This document shows, in pieces, positions 56,204 through 63,540 of a stretch of DNA of 63,540 bases. The position numbers were made by a program, and so were the translations under genes. The stretch is taken from positions 1 through 63,540 of the forward strand of contig NZ_JACJPX010000049.1 in the NCBI RefSeq assembly GCF_014696315.1, written 5' to 3'. A model generated the notes under the pieces. That model was not told the DNA's origin. It was given only the letters and a program-made list of their open reading frames with translations, and ran no database searches. This DNA is from Calothrix membranacea FACHB-236 (GTDB taxonomy: Bacteria > Cyanobacteriota > Cyanobacteriia > Cyanobacteriales > Nostocaceae). Numbering within the stretch: the first letter of the stretch is position 1; the number at the start of each line of letters is the position of its first letter.

Positions 56204-59200
56204 GTGACAAAGTACCAGTATCAAGTCGGGGGAAGTTTGCCCCAAGATGCACCAACTTATGTCAGACGACAAGCTGACAATGACATCTATGAAGGCTTGA
56301 CGCGGGGTGAATTTTGTTATGTCCTCAATTCGCGGCAGATGGGGAAATCTAGTTTGCGGGTGCAGGTGATGGGGCGCTTACAGGCGGAGGGGTTTGCCTG
56401 TGCGAATATTGATATTACTGCGATCGGGACGGCAGATATTACCCCAGAACAATGGTATGCGGGGGTGATTGATACCCTGGTGGGGAGTTTGAATCTTTAT
56501 ACTAGTTTTGATTTAGATAGTTGGTGGACTGAGAATAATTTGCTGTCGCCAGTGCAGCGTTTGAGTAAGTTTATTGAAACGGTTTTACTCAAAACAATTA
56601 CGGAAAAGATTGTGATTTTTATTGACGAAATTGACAGCGTTCTCAGTCTTTCCTTCAACTTAGATGACTTTTTTGCAGTGATTCGCGATTGCTATAACCG
56701 CAGGGCTACCCATGCAGATTATAATCGCCTGACTTTTGCTTTGATTGGGGTGTCTACCCCCTCAGACCTGATTCAAGATAAACGTCGCACTCCTTTTAAT
56801 ATTGGGCGGGCAATTGATTTAACTGGCTTTCGGCTGGATGAGGCGGAACCTTTGGCGCGGGGGTTGGCGGCGGTGGGGGATTCTGGGGAATTGATGCGGG
56901 TGGTGTTGGCGTGGACGGGGGGACAGCCGTTTTTGACGCAGAAGGTTTGTAAGTTGGTGATTGGGGACTGGGGAAGGGGGAATGGGGAATGGGGCAGGGG
57001 GCAGGGGGCAGGGAGCAGGGGAGAAGTTGGAAGTCAAAATCTAAAATCCGAAATTGAAGAGGAGCAATCTAAAATCCAAAATCCAAAATCCAAAATTGAG
57101 GGGTTGGTTGAGGATGTGGTGAGGAGGCGGATTATTGAGAATTGGGAGGCGCAGGATGAGCCGGAGCATTTGAAGACGATTCGCGACAGGATTATGGGGA
57201 GGGGGGAAGAGAAGACTGGGCGATTGTTGGCGTTGTGTCAGCAGATTTCGCAGCAGGGAGAGATTGCAGCTGATGATAGTGCTGAACAAACTGAGTTGCG
57301 GTTAACGGGATTGGTGGTGAAGCGGGATGGTAAGCTGCGAATTTATAACCGGATTTATGCTGAGGTGTTTAAGCAGGAATGGAGTGAAAAGCTTTTGGCA
57401 AAGCTGCGCCCCTATTCTGATGCTTTTAATGCTTGGGTGGAGTCACAACAACAAGATGAGTCGCGGTTGTTGCGGGGTAAGACTTTGGAGGATGCTCAAG
57501 AATGGGCGAAGGGTAAAAGTTTAAGCGATTTGGATTATCAGTTTTTGGCTGCTAGTCAGGAATTAGAAAAGCGCGATGTGCAAAGGCGGTTGGAGGCGGA
57601 AGAACAGGCGAAGCAAGTTTTGGCAGAGGCGAACCGCAAAGCTCATCGGCGGATTCAAGTTGGTTCTGTGGTGCTGGGGTTGGCGGTGGTGGGGGCGGTA
57701 GTATCGTTAATGTTGGCTCAATATCAATTAGGGCAAGCACGATTAGCTAGGACGGAAACGGATAATGCCAAAACAGAATTAAATCAGGCGAAGCAAGAAA
57801 CAGAAACCACTAAGCAAGAGAATCAGCGCATATCGGTAGAGAATAAAAAGATATCAGCGCAAGCAGCACAGGCACAACGGAATCTGAATAATGCAAATGC
57901 AAACTTGAAAGCTGCAAAAACTAAGGAGAATCAGGCACAGGAAAAGCTGAAAATAGCAGAAGACAAAGTAAAAGTAGCTGATGCAAAGGTAAGTGAAGCT
58001 GAAGGAAAGGCAAAGGAAGCTGTTGAACAACTGCAAACAACACAACAGCAGCGAGAAGAAGCTGTTGCAGGTTTAAATCAGGCGAGGGAAGAACAAAAGC
58101 AGGCGCGACAAGAATTACAAACAGCTAAAACTGCGCTGAATGCAGCCGTTAACGCCCGTAAAAATGCTTTGGCAGATTTGAAAAAAGCTGATGAAGAGCG
58201 AAAAATTGCTTTACAGGCTACCAAATTAGAACAAGATGGTACAAATGCGTTGCGAGTGTTTGATACTTTAGGAGAAATAAATGGTTTGCTGTTAGTTATG
58301 CAGACAGTAAAAACCTTAAAAACTCTAGTCAAGGATCAACAACCTTTAGGAGAATATCCAGCATACAGCCCTTTGTTTAATTTACAGAAAATTTTATTCA
58401 ATATTCGCGAACAAAATAGTTTAGAAGGGCATAGCGATTCGGTCACCAGCGTCGTCTTCAGCCCCGATGGCAAAACTTTAGCTTCCGCCAGTGATGATAA
58501 GACCATCAAATTGTGGAATCGGGAGACGGGCAAAGAAATTTCCACCCTAACTGGGCATAGCGGTTGGGTCTTCAGCGTCGTCTTCAGCCCCGATGGCAAA
58601 ACATTAGCTTCCGCCAGTGGTGACAACACCATCAAATTGTGGAATCGGGAGACGGGCAAAGAAATTCTCACCCTGAGAGGGCATAACTCTTCGGTCTACA
58701 GCGTCGTCTTCAGCCCGGATGGCAAAACATTAGCTTCCGCCAGTGATGACAAGACGATCAAATTGTGGAATCGGGAGACGGGCAAAGAAATTTCCACCCT
58801 GACTGGGCATAGCGAAAAGGTCAACAGCGTCGTCTTCAGCCCGGATGGCAAAACTTTAGCTTCCGCTAGTGGTGACAAGACGATCAAATTGTGGAGTCGA
58901 GAGACGGGCAAAGAAATTTTCACCCTTTCTGGGCATAGCGATTGGGTCAGCAGCGTCGTCTTCAGCCCCGATGGCAAAACATTAGCTTCCGCCAGTGGTG
59001 ACAAGACCATCAAATTGTGGAATCGGGACACAGGCAAAGAAATTTCCACCCTAACTGGGCATAGCGGTTGGGTCAGAAGCGTCGTGTTCAGCCCAGATGG
59101 CAAAACTTTAGCTTCCGCCAGTGATGACAAGACGATCAAATTGTGGAATCGGGAGACGGGCAAAGAAATTTCCACCCTAACTGGGCATAACTCTTCGGTC

Positions 59201-59875
59201 TACAGCGTCGTCTTCAGCCCCGATGGCAAAACTTTAGCTTCCACCAGTGTTGACAAGACCATCAAATTGTGGAATCGCGACACTGGCAAAGTAATTTCCA
59301 CCCTAACTGGGCATAACTCTTTGGTCAACAGCGTCGTGTTCAGCCTGGATGGCAAAACTTTAGCTTCCGCCAGTGTTGACAACACCATCAAATTGTGGAA
59401 TCGGGACGCAGGCAAAGAAATTTCCACCCTAACTGGGCATAGCGGTTGGGTCTTCAGCATCGTGTTCAGCCCCGATGGCAAAACTTTAGCTTCCGCCAGT
59501 GATGACAAGACCATCAAATTGTGGAATCGGGACACAGGCAAAAAAATTTCCACCCTCAATGGACATAGCGATGTGGTCAACAGCGTCGTGTTCAGCCCCG
59601 ATGGCAAAACTTTAGCTTCCGCCAGTGGTGACAACACCATCAAATTGTGGAATCTCGACACAGGTAAAGAAATTGCCACCCTCAGTGGGCATAGCGATTC
59701 GGTCAACAGCGTCGTCTTCAGCCCCGATGGCAAAACTTTAGCTTCCGCCAGTGGTGACAAGACCATCAAATTGTGGAATCTGAGTCTTGATGATTTATTA
59801 GCGCAGGGTTGCAGTTGGCTGAAGGGTTATTTGATTAGTCATCCTGATGAGGCGAAGGTGTGTAAGGGGAGGTAG
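56204..59875 (+). CDS. AAA-like ATPase / coiled-coil / 11 x WD40 protein
   Basis: The protein has about 1223 residues from the GTG at 56204 (GGAG just upstream; [13 protein letters not shown] is the usual family start). Residues 1-400 are an AAA-like domain with [10 protein letters not shown] (Walker A) and [12 protein letters not shown] (Walker B). A low-complexity insert of about 50 residues, encoded by STRR DNA, interrupts it. One span ([16 protein letters not shown]) and a coiled coil of about 190 residues follow. Eleven 42-residue WD40 repeats (58421 to about 59790) are almost identical apart from a few surface positions. This is the layout of NLR-like STAND sensors; the ligand is unknown. 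Confidence 0.85.
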   Translation: MTKYQYQVGGSLPQDAPTYVRRQADNDIYEGLTRGEFCYVLNSRQMGKSSLRVQVMGRLQAEGFACANIDITAIGTADITPEQWYAGVIDTLVGSLNLYTSFDLDSWWTENNLLSPVQRLSKFIETVLLKTITEKIVIFIDEIDSVLSLSFNLDDFFAVIRDCYNRRATHADYNRLTFALIGVSTPSDLIQDKRRTPFNIGRAIDLTGFRLDEAEPLARGLAAVGDSGELMRVVLAWTGGQPFLTQKVCKLVIGDWGRGNGEWGRGQGAGSRGEVGSQNLKSEIEEEQSKIQNPKSKIEGLVEDVVRRRIIENWEAQDEPEHLKTIRDRIMGRGEEKTGRLLALCQQISQQGEIAADDSAEQTELRLTGLVVKRDGKLRIYNRIYAEVFKQEWSEKLLAKLRPYSDAFNAWVESQQQDESRLLRGKTLEDAQEWAKGKSLSDLDYQFLAASQELEKRDVQRRLEAEEQAKQVLAEANRKAHRRIQVGSVVLGLAVVGAVVSLMLAQYQLGQARLARTETDNAKTELNQAKQETETTKQENQRISVENKKISAQAAQAQRNLNNANANLKAAKTKENQAQEKLKIAEDKVKVADAKVSEAEGKAKEAVEQLQTTQQQREEAVAGLNQAREEQKQARQELQTAKTALNAAVNARKNALADLKKADEERKIALQATKLEQDGTNALRVFDTLGEINGLLLVMQTVKTLKTLVKDQQPLGEYPAYSPLFNLQKILFNIREQNSLEGHSDSVTSVVFSPDGKTLASASDDKTIKLWNRETGKEISTLTGHSGWVFSVVFSPDGKTLASASGDNTIKLWNRETGKEILTLRGHNSSVYSVVFSPDGKTLASASDDKTIKLWNRETGKEISTLTGHSEKVNSVVFSPDGKTLASASGDKTIKLWSRETGKEIFTLSGHSDWVSSVVFSPDGKTLASASGDKTIKLWNRDTGKEISTLTGHSGWVRSVVFSPDGKTLASASDDKTIKLWNRETGKEISTLTGHNSSVYSVVFSPDGKTLASTSVDKTIKLWNRDTGKVISTLTGHNSLVNSVVFSLDGKTLASASVDNTIKLWNRDAGKEISTLTGHSGWVFSIVFSPDGKTLASASDDKTIKLWNRDTGKKISTLNGHSDVVNSVVFSPDGKTLASASGDNTIKLWNLDTGKEIATLSGHSDSVNSVVFSPDGKTLASASGDKTIKLWNLSLDDLLAQGCSWLKGYLISHPDEAKVCKGR
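56958..57105 (+). repeat. STRR insert within the coding sequence
   Basis: The bases GGGGACTGGGGAAGGGGG, then GGGGCAG units, then AATCTAAAATCC/AAAATCCAAAATCC units are the same motifs found between genes elsewhere in the window. Here they are in frame and encode a Gly/Trp-rich then a Lys/Ser/Asn/Pro-rich stretch inside the ATPase domain. Confidence 0.8.
58421..59792 (+). repeat. Eleven 126-bp tandem repeats (WD40)
   Basis: Units start exactly every 126 nt from 58421 to 59681. The stretch coding for [15 protein letters not shown] is nearly invariant at DNA level. Differences cluster after GH and at the ASxDx position. Confidence 0.9.
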
Positions 59876-60006
59876 AGAAGTGAGGGAGATGAGGGGGATG
59901 AGGGGGATGAGGAGGATGAGGAAGATAGGGGGTGAGTATTTCTGATGGAAATCAGTATAAATGTGGAGGGGAAGGGGAGTGATGAGTAATTTTAGGCTAC
60001 GATTTG

Positions 60007-60216
60007 TGTTTTGAAGGCGGAGTTTCTTGTTTGAAATGAGAATGTTTCTGTTTGGAACGAGAGTGTTCTGGTTTGAAATGAGAATGTTCTTGTTTGAAAC
60101 GAGAATCTTTCTGTTTGGAATGAGAATGTTCTTGCTGGGAATGAGAATGTTTCTGTTCAGAACGCGGAGTTTCTTGTTTAGAAGGCGGAGTTTCCTGTTT
60201 TGAACAGGAATTTTCT
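60007..60216. repeat. Tandem array, ten 21-bp units
   Basis: Units resemble TGTTTGAAATGAGAATGTTTC. The middle copies vary at a few positions (GAAATG/GGAACG, TTTC/TTCT). The first and the last ones share GGCGGAGTTTC or are more diverged, as expected if the array grows from its centre. Confidence 0.85.
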
Positions 60217-60240
60217 CAGCGCGAAGCTATGGGGAAAATC

Positions 60241-60350
60241 AAAGACGCGATGAATGGAAATGAAAGACGCGATGAATGGGAATGAAAGACGCGATGAATG
60301 GGAATGAAAGACGCGATGAATGGGAATGAAAGACGCGATGAATCGCGTCT
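60241..60350. repeat. Tandem array of 22-bp units ending in the dispersed palindrome
   Basis: Four units of AAAGACGCGATGAATGGGAATG type (60241-60328) are followed by a fifth that continues as GACGCGATGAATCGCGTC (60331-60350). So the array repeats the left half of the palindrome found intact elsewhere. Confidence 0.85.
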
Positions 60351-60369
60351 CTACAAGGGTTGACTTTAA

Positions 60370-61992
60370 TTAAAATTGGCCTAACTCTAAATTGTAATTA
60401 AGGCTGAAGAACCAACCATTAAAATCTATGTTGGGGGCGCTGGAACCGCCAAAGCTAACACCAGTCTGAAGGTTAAGATTGCTGTCTTTGGAGACTCGAT
60501 AGGTTAAATGCCCAAATAAGCGGTGAAATGCGTCTTCGCGGGCATCGGGACGATTGGTAAAATTTGACAAGTTGAACTGATAGTTAATCCCAACTTGTAG
60601 GGGTTTTTGTACGTAGTAGCTTAAAGATAACCACAAAGAGTTAATAATCCGACTACGGCTTTCTGGATCGGCAAAACTGACGCTTAATCCATAGAAGCTA
60701 TCGAGAAATAATTTGGAACTTAGGGGATCTCGCCGCCCTACACCTAAGCGGATGGAGTTTTCACTTAAAAAGCGATCGCCTGATTTGAAGGTATCACTGT
60801 TGTTGGCGTAGAACAACATCTGATTACTCCACGCAAGTTCCCCATACATCCGGCGTGATAGTTGTCGGTACAAACTTACATTAAATCTCAACTGATTGTA
60901 ATCATAAAGTGATTGATCTAAATAATGAATCTGGGTGCCGTCAATTGAACCACTTATATAAGTCTTAGAACCCAAAGGGAAATATGCAGAGGCTAATGTT
61001 AACCCATAAAAAATTAAGCTGTCTTCTATAGGGTCAACATTTGAAGAAAAAATGTTATCTGAATGAAAGAAGCCGATACGACCATCTAGAGTACCTATAG
61101 GTTGAAACTGCGGTACTGGTGTCTCTATTGGTGTTGGGGGCTGTTGTTCTAAGGGTGGTGCTTCTACTATTGTTCGTGGCTTTACCCGCAATCCCAATTC
61201 TAGATCGTTCGTTTCTGATGGCGATTGTGTTTGTTGTTGCAATCTCTGCCTTAGCCTTTCTAATCTTTGAGAATAATTAGGCTGGGGAGTTTCTAAGAGT
61301 TGCTCTATTTGCGATGGCGAAGGACTGGGAACAGTATTAGGCTGTACTTCTAATGGTGGCGGATCGTTCGCTGGCGGATTGTTTGGCGGTGGATCATTTG
61401 GTGGCGGATTGTTTGGCGGTGGATCATTTGGTGGTGGGGGATTTGAAGTATTGGGTGGCTGTTGATTAACTTGCGCTGTTGCTTGTCCTGGCTGGCTCGA
61501 ATCGGGTACTCGTTGTGAATATAAAATTTTTAAGTTACTTGGCTGTCTACACAAGTTGTCTTGACAGTTGAAATTGGGTTTCCCTGCTTCAACAGCAGCG
61601 TCAAGCAAGGATGATTGCAAAGAGTTAGCGGATTTCAGAAATTTTTCTAAACAAGTATCGCCTTGATTCAAGCTCAGCATTTCAATCGGCTGAGAGAAGA
61701 ATATTCTGCGCGCCGACTTTGGTACCTGATGAATGTTATGTATATTTGCTAACTCTGGTAGTTGATAATTATTTGTATTAGCTTGAGGTTGTTCGCATTT
61801 CTCAGTAGCAATTTGTGCGATCGCTAAAGATGTGACGTTTGATGCTACAGTTTTTGGCAGACCTAATCCACTCACTAAGTCCTTTTGAGAACTTGCAGCC
61901 CATACTTTATCTACCCTGATGCAATACCAGTTTGCACCACCAATAGTTAAAAAAAGCGCAAATAAAAAGTTTTTCCAGCCCTTAGATTGCAT
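60370..61992 (-). CDS. Outer-membrane beta-barrel protein with proline-rich linker
   Basis: This is a 540-residue protein. A basic N terminus and hydrophobic segment (FLFALFLTIGGANWYCI) suggest a signal peptide. A Cys-containing domain to about 165 is followed by a (P)PPND/PPPNN repeat linker (about 180-215) and a Gln-rich coil. From about residue 300 alternating amphipathic strands (YISGSIDGTQIHYLDQSLYDYNQLRFNVSLY...) end in a terminal aromatic strand (WFFSLNYNLELGQF), as in outer-membrane barrels. It is divergent from a FecR-domain gene with a similar Pro-rich tail, so the two may work together at the envelope (inference). Confidence 0.7.
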   Translation of the reverse strand: MQSKGWKNFLFALFLTIGGANWYCIRVDKVWAASSQKDLVSGLGLPKTVASNVTSLAIAQIATEKCEQPQANTNNYQLPELANIHNIHQVPKSARRIFFSQPIEMLSLNQGDTCLEKFLKSANSLQSSLLDAAVEAGKPNFNCQDNLCRQPSNLKILYSQRVPDSSQPGQATAQVNQQPPNTSNPPPPNDPPPNNPPPNDPPPNNPPANDPPPLEVQPNTVPSPSPSQIEQLLETPQPNYSQRLERLRQRLQQQTQSPSETNDLELGLRVKPRTIVEAPPLEQQPPTPIETPVPQFQPIGTLDGRIGFFHSDNIFSSNVDPIEDSLIFYGLTLASAYFPLGSKTYISGSIDGTQIHYLDQSLYDYNQLRFNVSLYRQLSRRMYGELAWSNQMLFYANNSDTFKSGDRFLSENSIRLGVGRRDPLSSKLFLDSFYGLSVSFADPESRSRIINSLWLSLSYYVQKPLQVGINYQFNLSNFTNRPDAREDAFHRLFGHLTYRVSKDSNLNLQTGVSFGGSSAPNIDFNGWFFSLNYNLELGQF

Positions 61993-62395
61993 CTTTGATG
62001 GCGTTGATCGCGTTTTCCCAACGTAGATCCAGAAGCTAACTCGGCAATTCCTAATTTAAATATCAAATTTCCGATTAACTTATCCCTGATGTTTACTTCT
62101 CTTACCGAAAAGTCTTAATTAAGATTCAAGATTACTATATATGATATTGGTACTACTTCAACCAAAAGAGCAAAAACATTAAATTTTATTATACATTTAA
62201 GTATTAATGTATTAAGTTTAAAATAAGGATGATAAAGTTTCGGAGCATTTTATTAAAATACACTGACGAAACTCAGCCTTATTTAGATGCTTTACTTAAA
62301 AAAGTATAAATTATAACCAACAGAATAGAATCTCAACCCAGAATTTATTTTTACAAATATTCAGTATTAATTAAATCTTCTGAGTCTCTAAAACT
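61993..62395. other. Divergent intergenic region
   Basis: This AT-rich spacer should contain the promoters of the barrel gene and the FecR gene. No repeat or RNA is recognised. Confidence 0.5.
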
Positions 62396-63540
62396 ATGCT
62401 GCAAAAATTTTTACCACTTTTAGTAATTGGGCTGTGGGGAACTATAGTCTTGCCTTTGTCAGGACGGGCAAATGCAACTACCCCTCTAACCAGAGCTGAG
62501 ATTCAGGAATTGCGTAACTTAGTGCAGCTAATTCCCAGAAATGGGCCCAAGAGGCGACCAGCACGCAAAGCTGATGCAATGACACCTGGGGATGGTTTGT
62601 CCACTGGTAGAAAGTCCCTTGCAGATTTACGCTTTAACGATGGTTCTTTAGCACGGGTTGGAGAACAAGCAATATTTCAGTTTTTACCCAAAACTCGTAA
62701 CTTTCGACTTACAAATGGGACTGTATTGTTGCTGATTCCACCTGGTAGGGGCCAAACACGTATACAAACACCAAATGCAGCAGCAGCAATTCGGGGTTCA
62801 GCATTATTTGTCCGCTATGACGAACAAACCGATACTACAATTGTCGGCGCGCTTACAAATAGTGGTATAGAAGTCTCTAATAAAGCTTCTCAAAGTCAGG
62901 TGCTCGAAGCAGGGCAACTGATGGTTATTGTTAAAGGTAGATTTCAGGGTTTATACGATTTTGACCTCAGAAATTTTTATGAAACTAGCGATTTAGTTCG
63001 AGGACTTGATTTAACTAGACAAAATCTAGCACCAACACCAGATCCTGCGATCGCTAGCGTTCAAGCTGAAACCGCAGCCGCTGTAGCTACACAAACTCCA
63101 CTTAAAGGTGAGGGAGTTGTCGAAAATCCTTCATTTTTACAACTAACAGCTAGTTCTGCAAGTTCTACCACCGAAGATAGTAAAAGCGAAACTAGTAACG
63201 CCACTAATAGCGAAACTAATAAAGAAGAGTCTTCATTAAACACAACCCAAGAAGCTCTGCCATTAGAATCCATTGTGGACACAGGACAAGCTCAATCAGA
63301 TGAGCAGCTAAGTAATAATAGTAATTCTGTTGAAACTACTCAAACTTCCACAAAACCCCAAATCCCTTCATCAAAGCCTAGTGAGCCAGTAACACAGCCC
63401 AAGCCGGATAATCAACCGGGACAACCCAAACCCAATCCTCAGCCTGAGCCGCCTAAGCCAGATAACCAACCGGGGCCCAAACCCAATCCTCAGCCTGATC
63501 CGCCTAAGCCAGATAACCAACCGGGACAACCCAAACCCAA
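62396..63540 (+). CDS. FecR-domain protein, cut by window end
   Basis: At least 381 codons are open from the ATG at 62396 to the window edge. A signal peptide (LLVIGLWGTIVLPLSGRANA) leads to a FecR domain (PGDGLSTGRKSLADLRFNDGSLARVGEQA...TPNAAAAIRGSALFVRYDE). A Ser/Thr/Asn-rich linker and then tandem PKPDNQPGQPKPNPQPEP-type repeats follow; the DNA there is repetitive too. In cyanobacteria FecR domains usually sit in periplasmic surface proteins rather than in iron-sensing operons. The C terminus is not visible. Confidence 0.8.
   Translation, partial: MLQKFLPLLVIGLWGTIVLPLSGRANATTPLTRAEIQELRNLVQLIPRNGPKRRPARKADAMTPGDGLSTGRKSLADLRFNDGSLARVGEQAIFQFLPKTRNFRLTNGTVLLLIPPGRGQTRIQTPNAAAAIRGSALFVRYDEQTDTTIVGALTNSGIEVSNKASQSQVLEAGQLMVIVKGRFQGLYDFDLRNFYETSDLVRGLDLTRQNLAPTPDPAIASVQAETAAAVATQTPLKGEGVVENPSFLQLTASSASSTTEDSKSETSNATNSETNKEESSLNTTQEALPLESIVDTGQAQSDEQLSNNSNSVETTQTSTKPQIPSSKPSEPVTQPKPDNQPGQPKPNPQPEPPKPDNQPGPKPNPQPDPPKPDNQPGQPKP

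Larger units (their letters stand above)
59876..60369. other. Repeat-filled spacer behind the WD40 gene
   Basis: Three different tandem arrays follow each other (see separate entries at 60007 and 60241). The first is GAGGATGAGGGGGAT-type 9-bp units at about 59880-59930. A heptad-encoding frame can be drawn through the 21-bp array but has no start signal. Confidence 0.7.

Noticed and set aside
58336-59769. Three long minus-strand frames with repeated [14 protein letters not shown]
   Set aside because: They are shadows of the WD40 repeats, open only because the 126-bp unit has no stop in that frame.
60037-60198. Heptad-repeat ORF (FEMRMFL-type) in the 21-bp array
   Set aside because: A 21-bp unit automatically gives a seven-residue repeat. 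There is no start signal and the frame is as expected from the repeat alone.

Overview
The window looks like chromosome from a filamentous, probably heterocyst-forming cyanobacterium (order Nostocales). This rests on dense HIP1-type GCGATCGC octamers, short tandemly repeated repetitive (STRR) sequences such as GGGGATTGGGGACT and CCAATTA arrays between genes, cyanobacterial-type gshA, speA, argB and pdxH, a PAP/fibrillin protein, SLH-domain and DUF3153 proteins, and several large AAA/NACHT/WD40/CHAT signalling proteins. I cannot name the species.

Region 1 (1-11.7 kb) is an accessory, defence-like island. A NACHT ATPase (minus strand) faces a small membrane protein and a pentapeptide-repeat protein that carries the same N-terminal HTH-like domain as the NACHT protein. 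A stand-alone DUF559-like nuclease follows, then a very AT-rich three-gene minus-strand cassette whose last gene is a PD-(D/E)XK nuclease. The first gene of that cassette is split by a 1.77-kb ISKra4-like insertion sequence with an 8-bp target duplication, a frameshifted transposase and a passenger gene. Deleting the element and one target copy on paper restores one 366-codon frame. A truncated phospholipase-D-like lipoprotein closes the island.

Region 2 (11.8-25.7 kb) is mostly housekeeping: an aromatic amino-acid permease, remnants of a dihydroorotase and a hybrid-kinase receiver fused end to end, signal peptidase I, a tmRNA-like RNA remnant, a ferredoxin/metallo-beta-lactamase protein, a zinc alcohol dehydrogenase, tRNA-Met, a LysM/M23 cell-wall hydrolase, TrmL and glutamate-cysteine ligase.

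Region 3 (25.7-30.2 kb) is a two-gene minus-strand operon: a 1502-residue superfamily 1 helicase with an IF2_N domain at its N terminus, overlapping a single-HKD phospholipase-D-like protein. The helicase-PLD pairing resembles Mokosh anti-phage systems, but the IF2_N domain is a novelty and the strongest candidate for an undescribed system here.

Region 4 (30.5-52 kb) is largely core metabolism and cell envelope: an HDAC-like deacetylase, MscS channel, fibrillin, Uma2 nuclease, orphan substrate-binding protein, argB, a TPR protein, DUF3153 lipoprotein, pdxH, an AI-2E-type transporter, scpA, a nucleotidyltransferase, speA, ndk, TerC, an SLH protein and an alpha/beta hydrolase.

Region 5 (52-60 kb) is a second signalling/defence-like cluster on the plus strand: a Ser/Thr kinase, a CHAT-AAA protein, a type I restriction-like nuclease, and an AAA-coiled-coil-WD40 protein with eleven almost identical 42-residue repeats that vary at only a few positions, as in fungal NLR recognition domains. 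Behind it lie three back-to-back tandem repeat arrays. The window ends with a beta-barrel outer-membrane protein divergent from a FecR-domain protein that runs off the edge.
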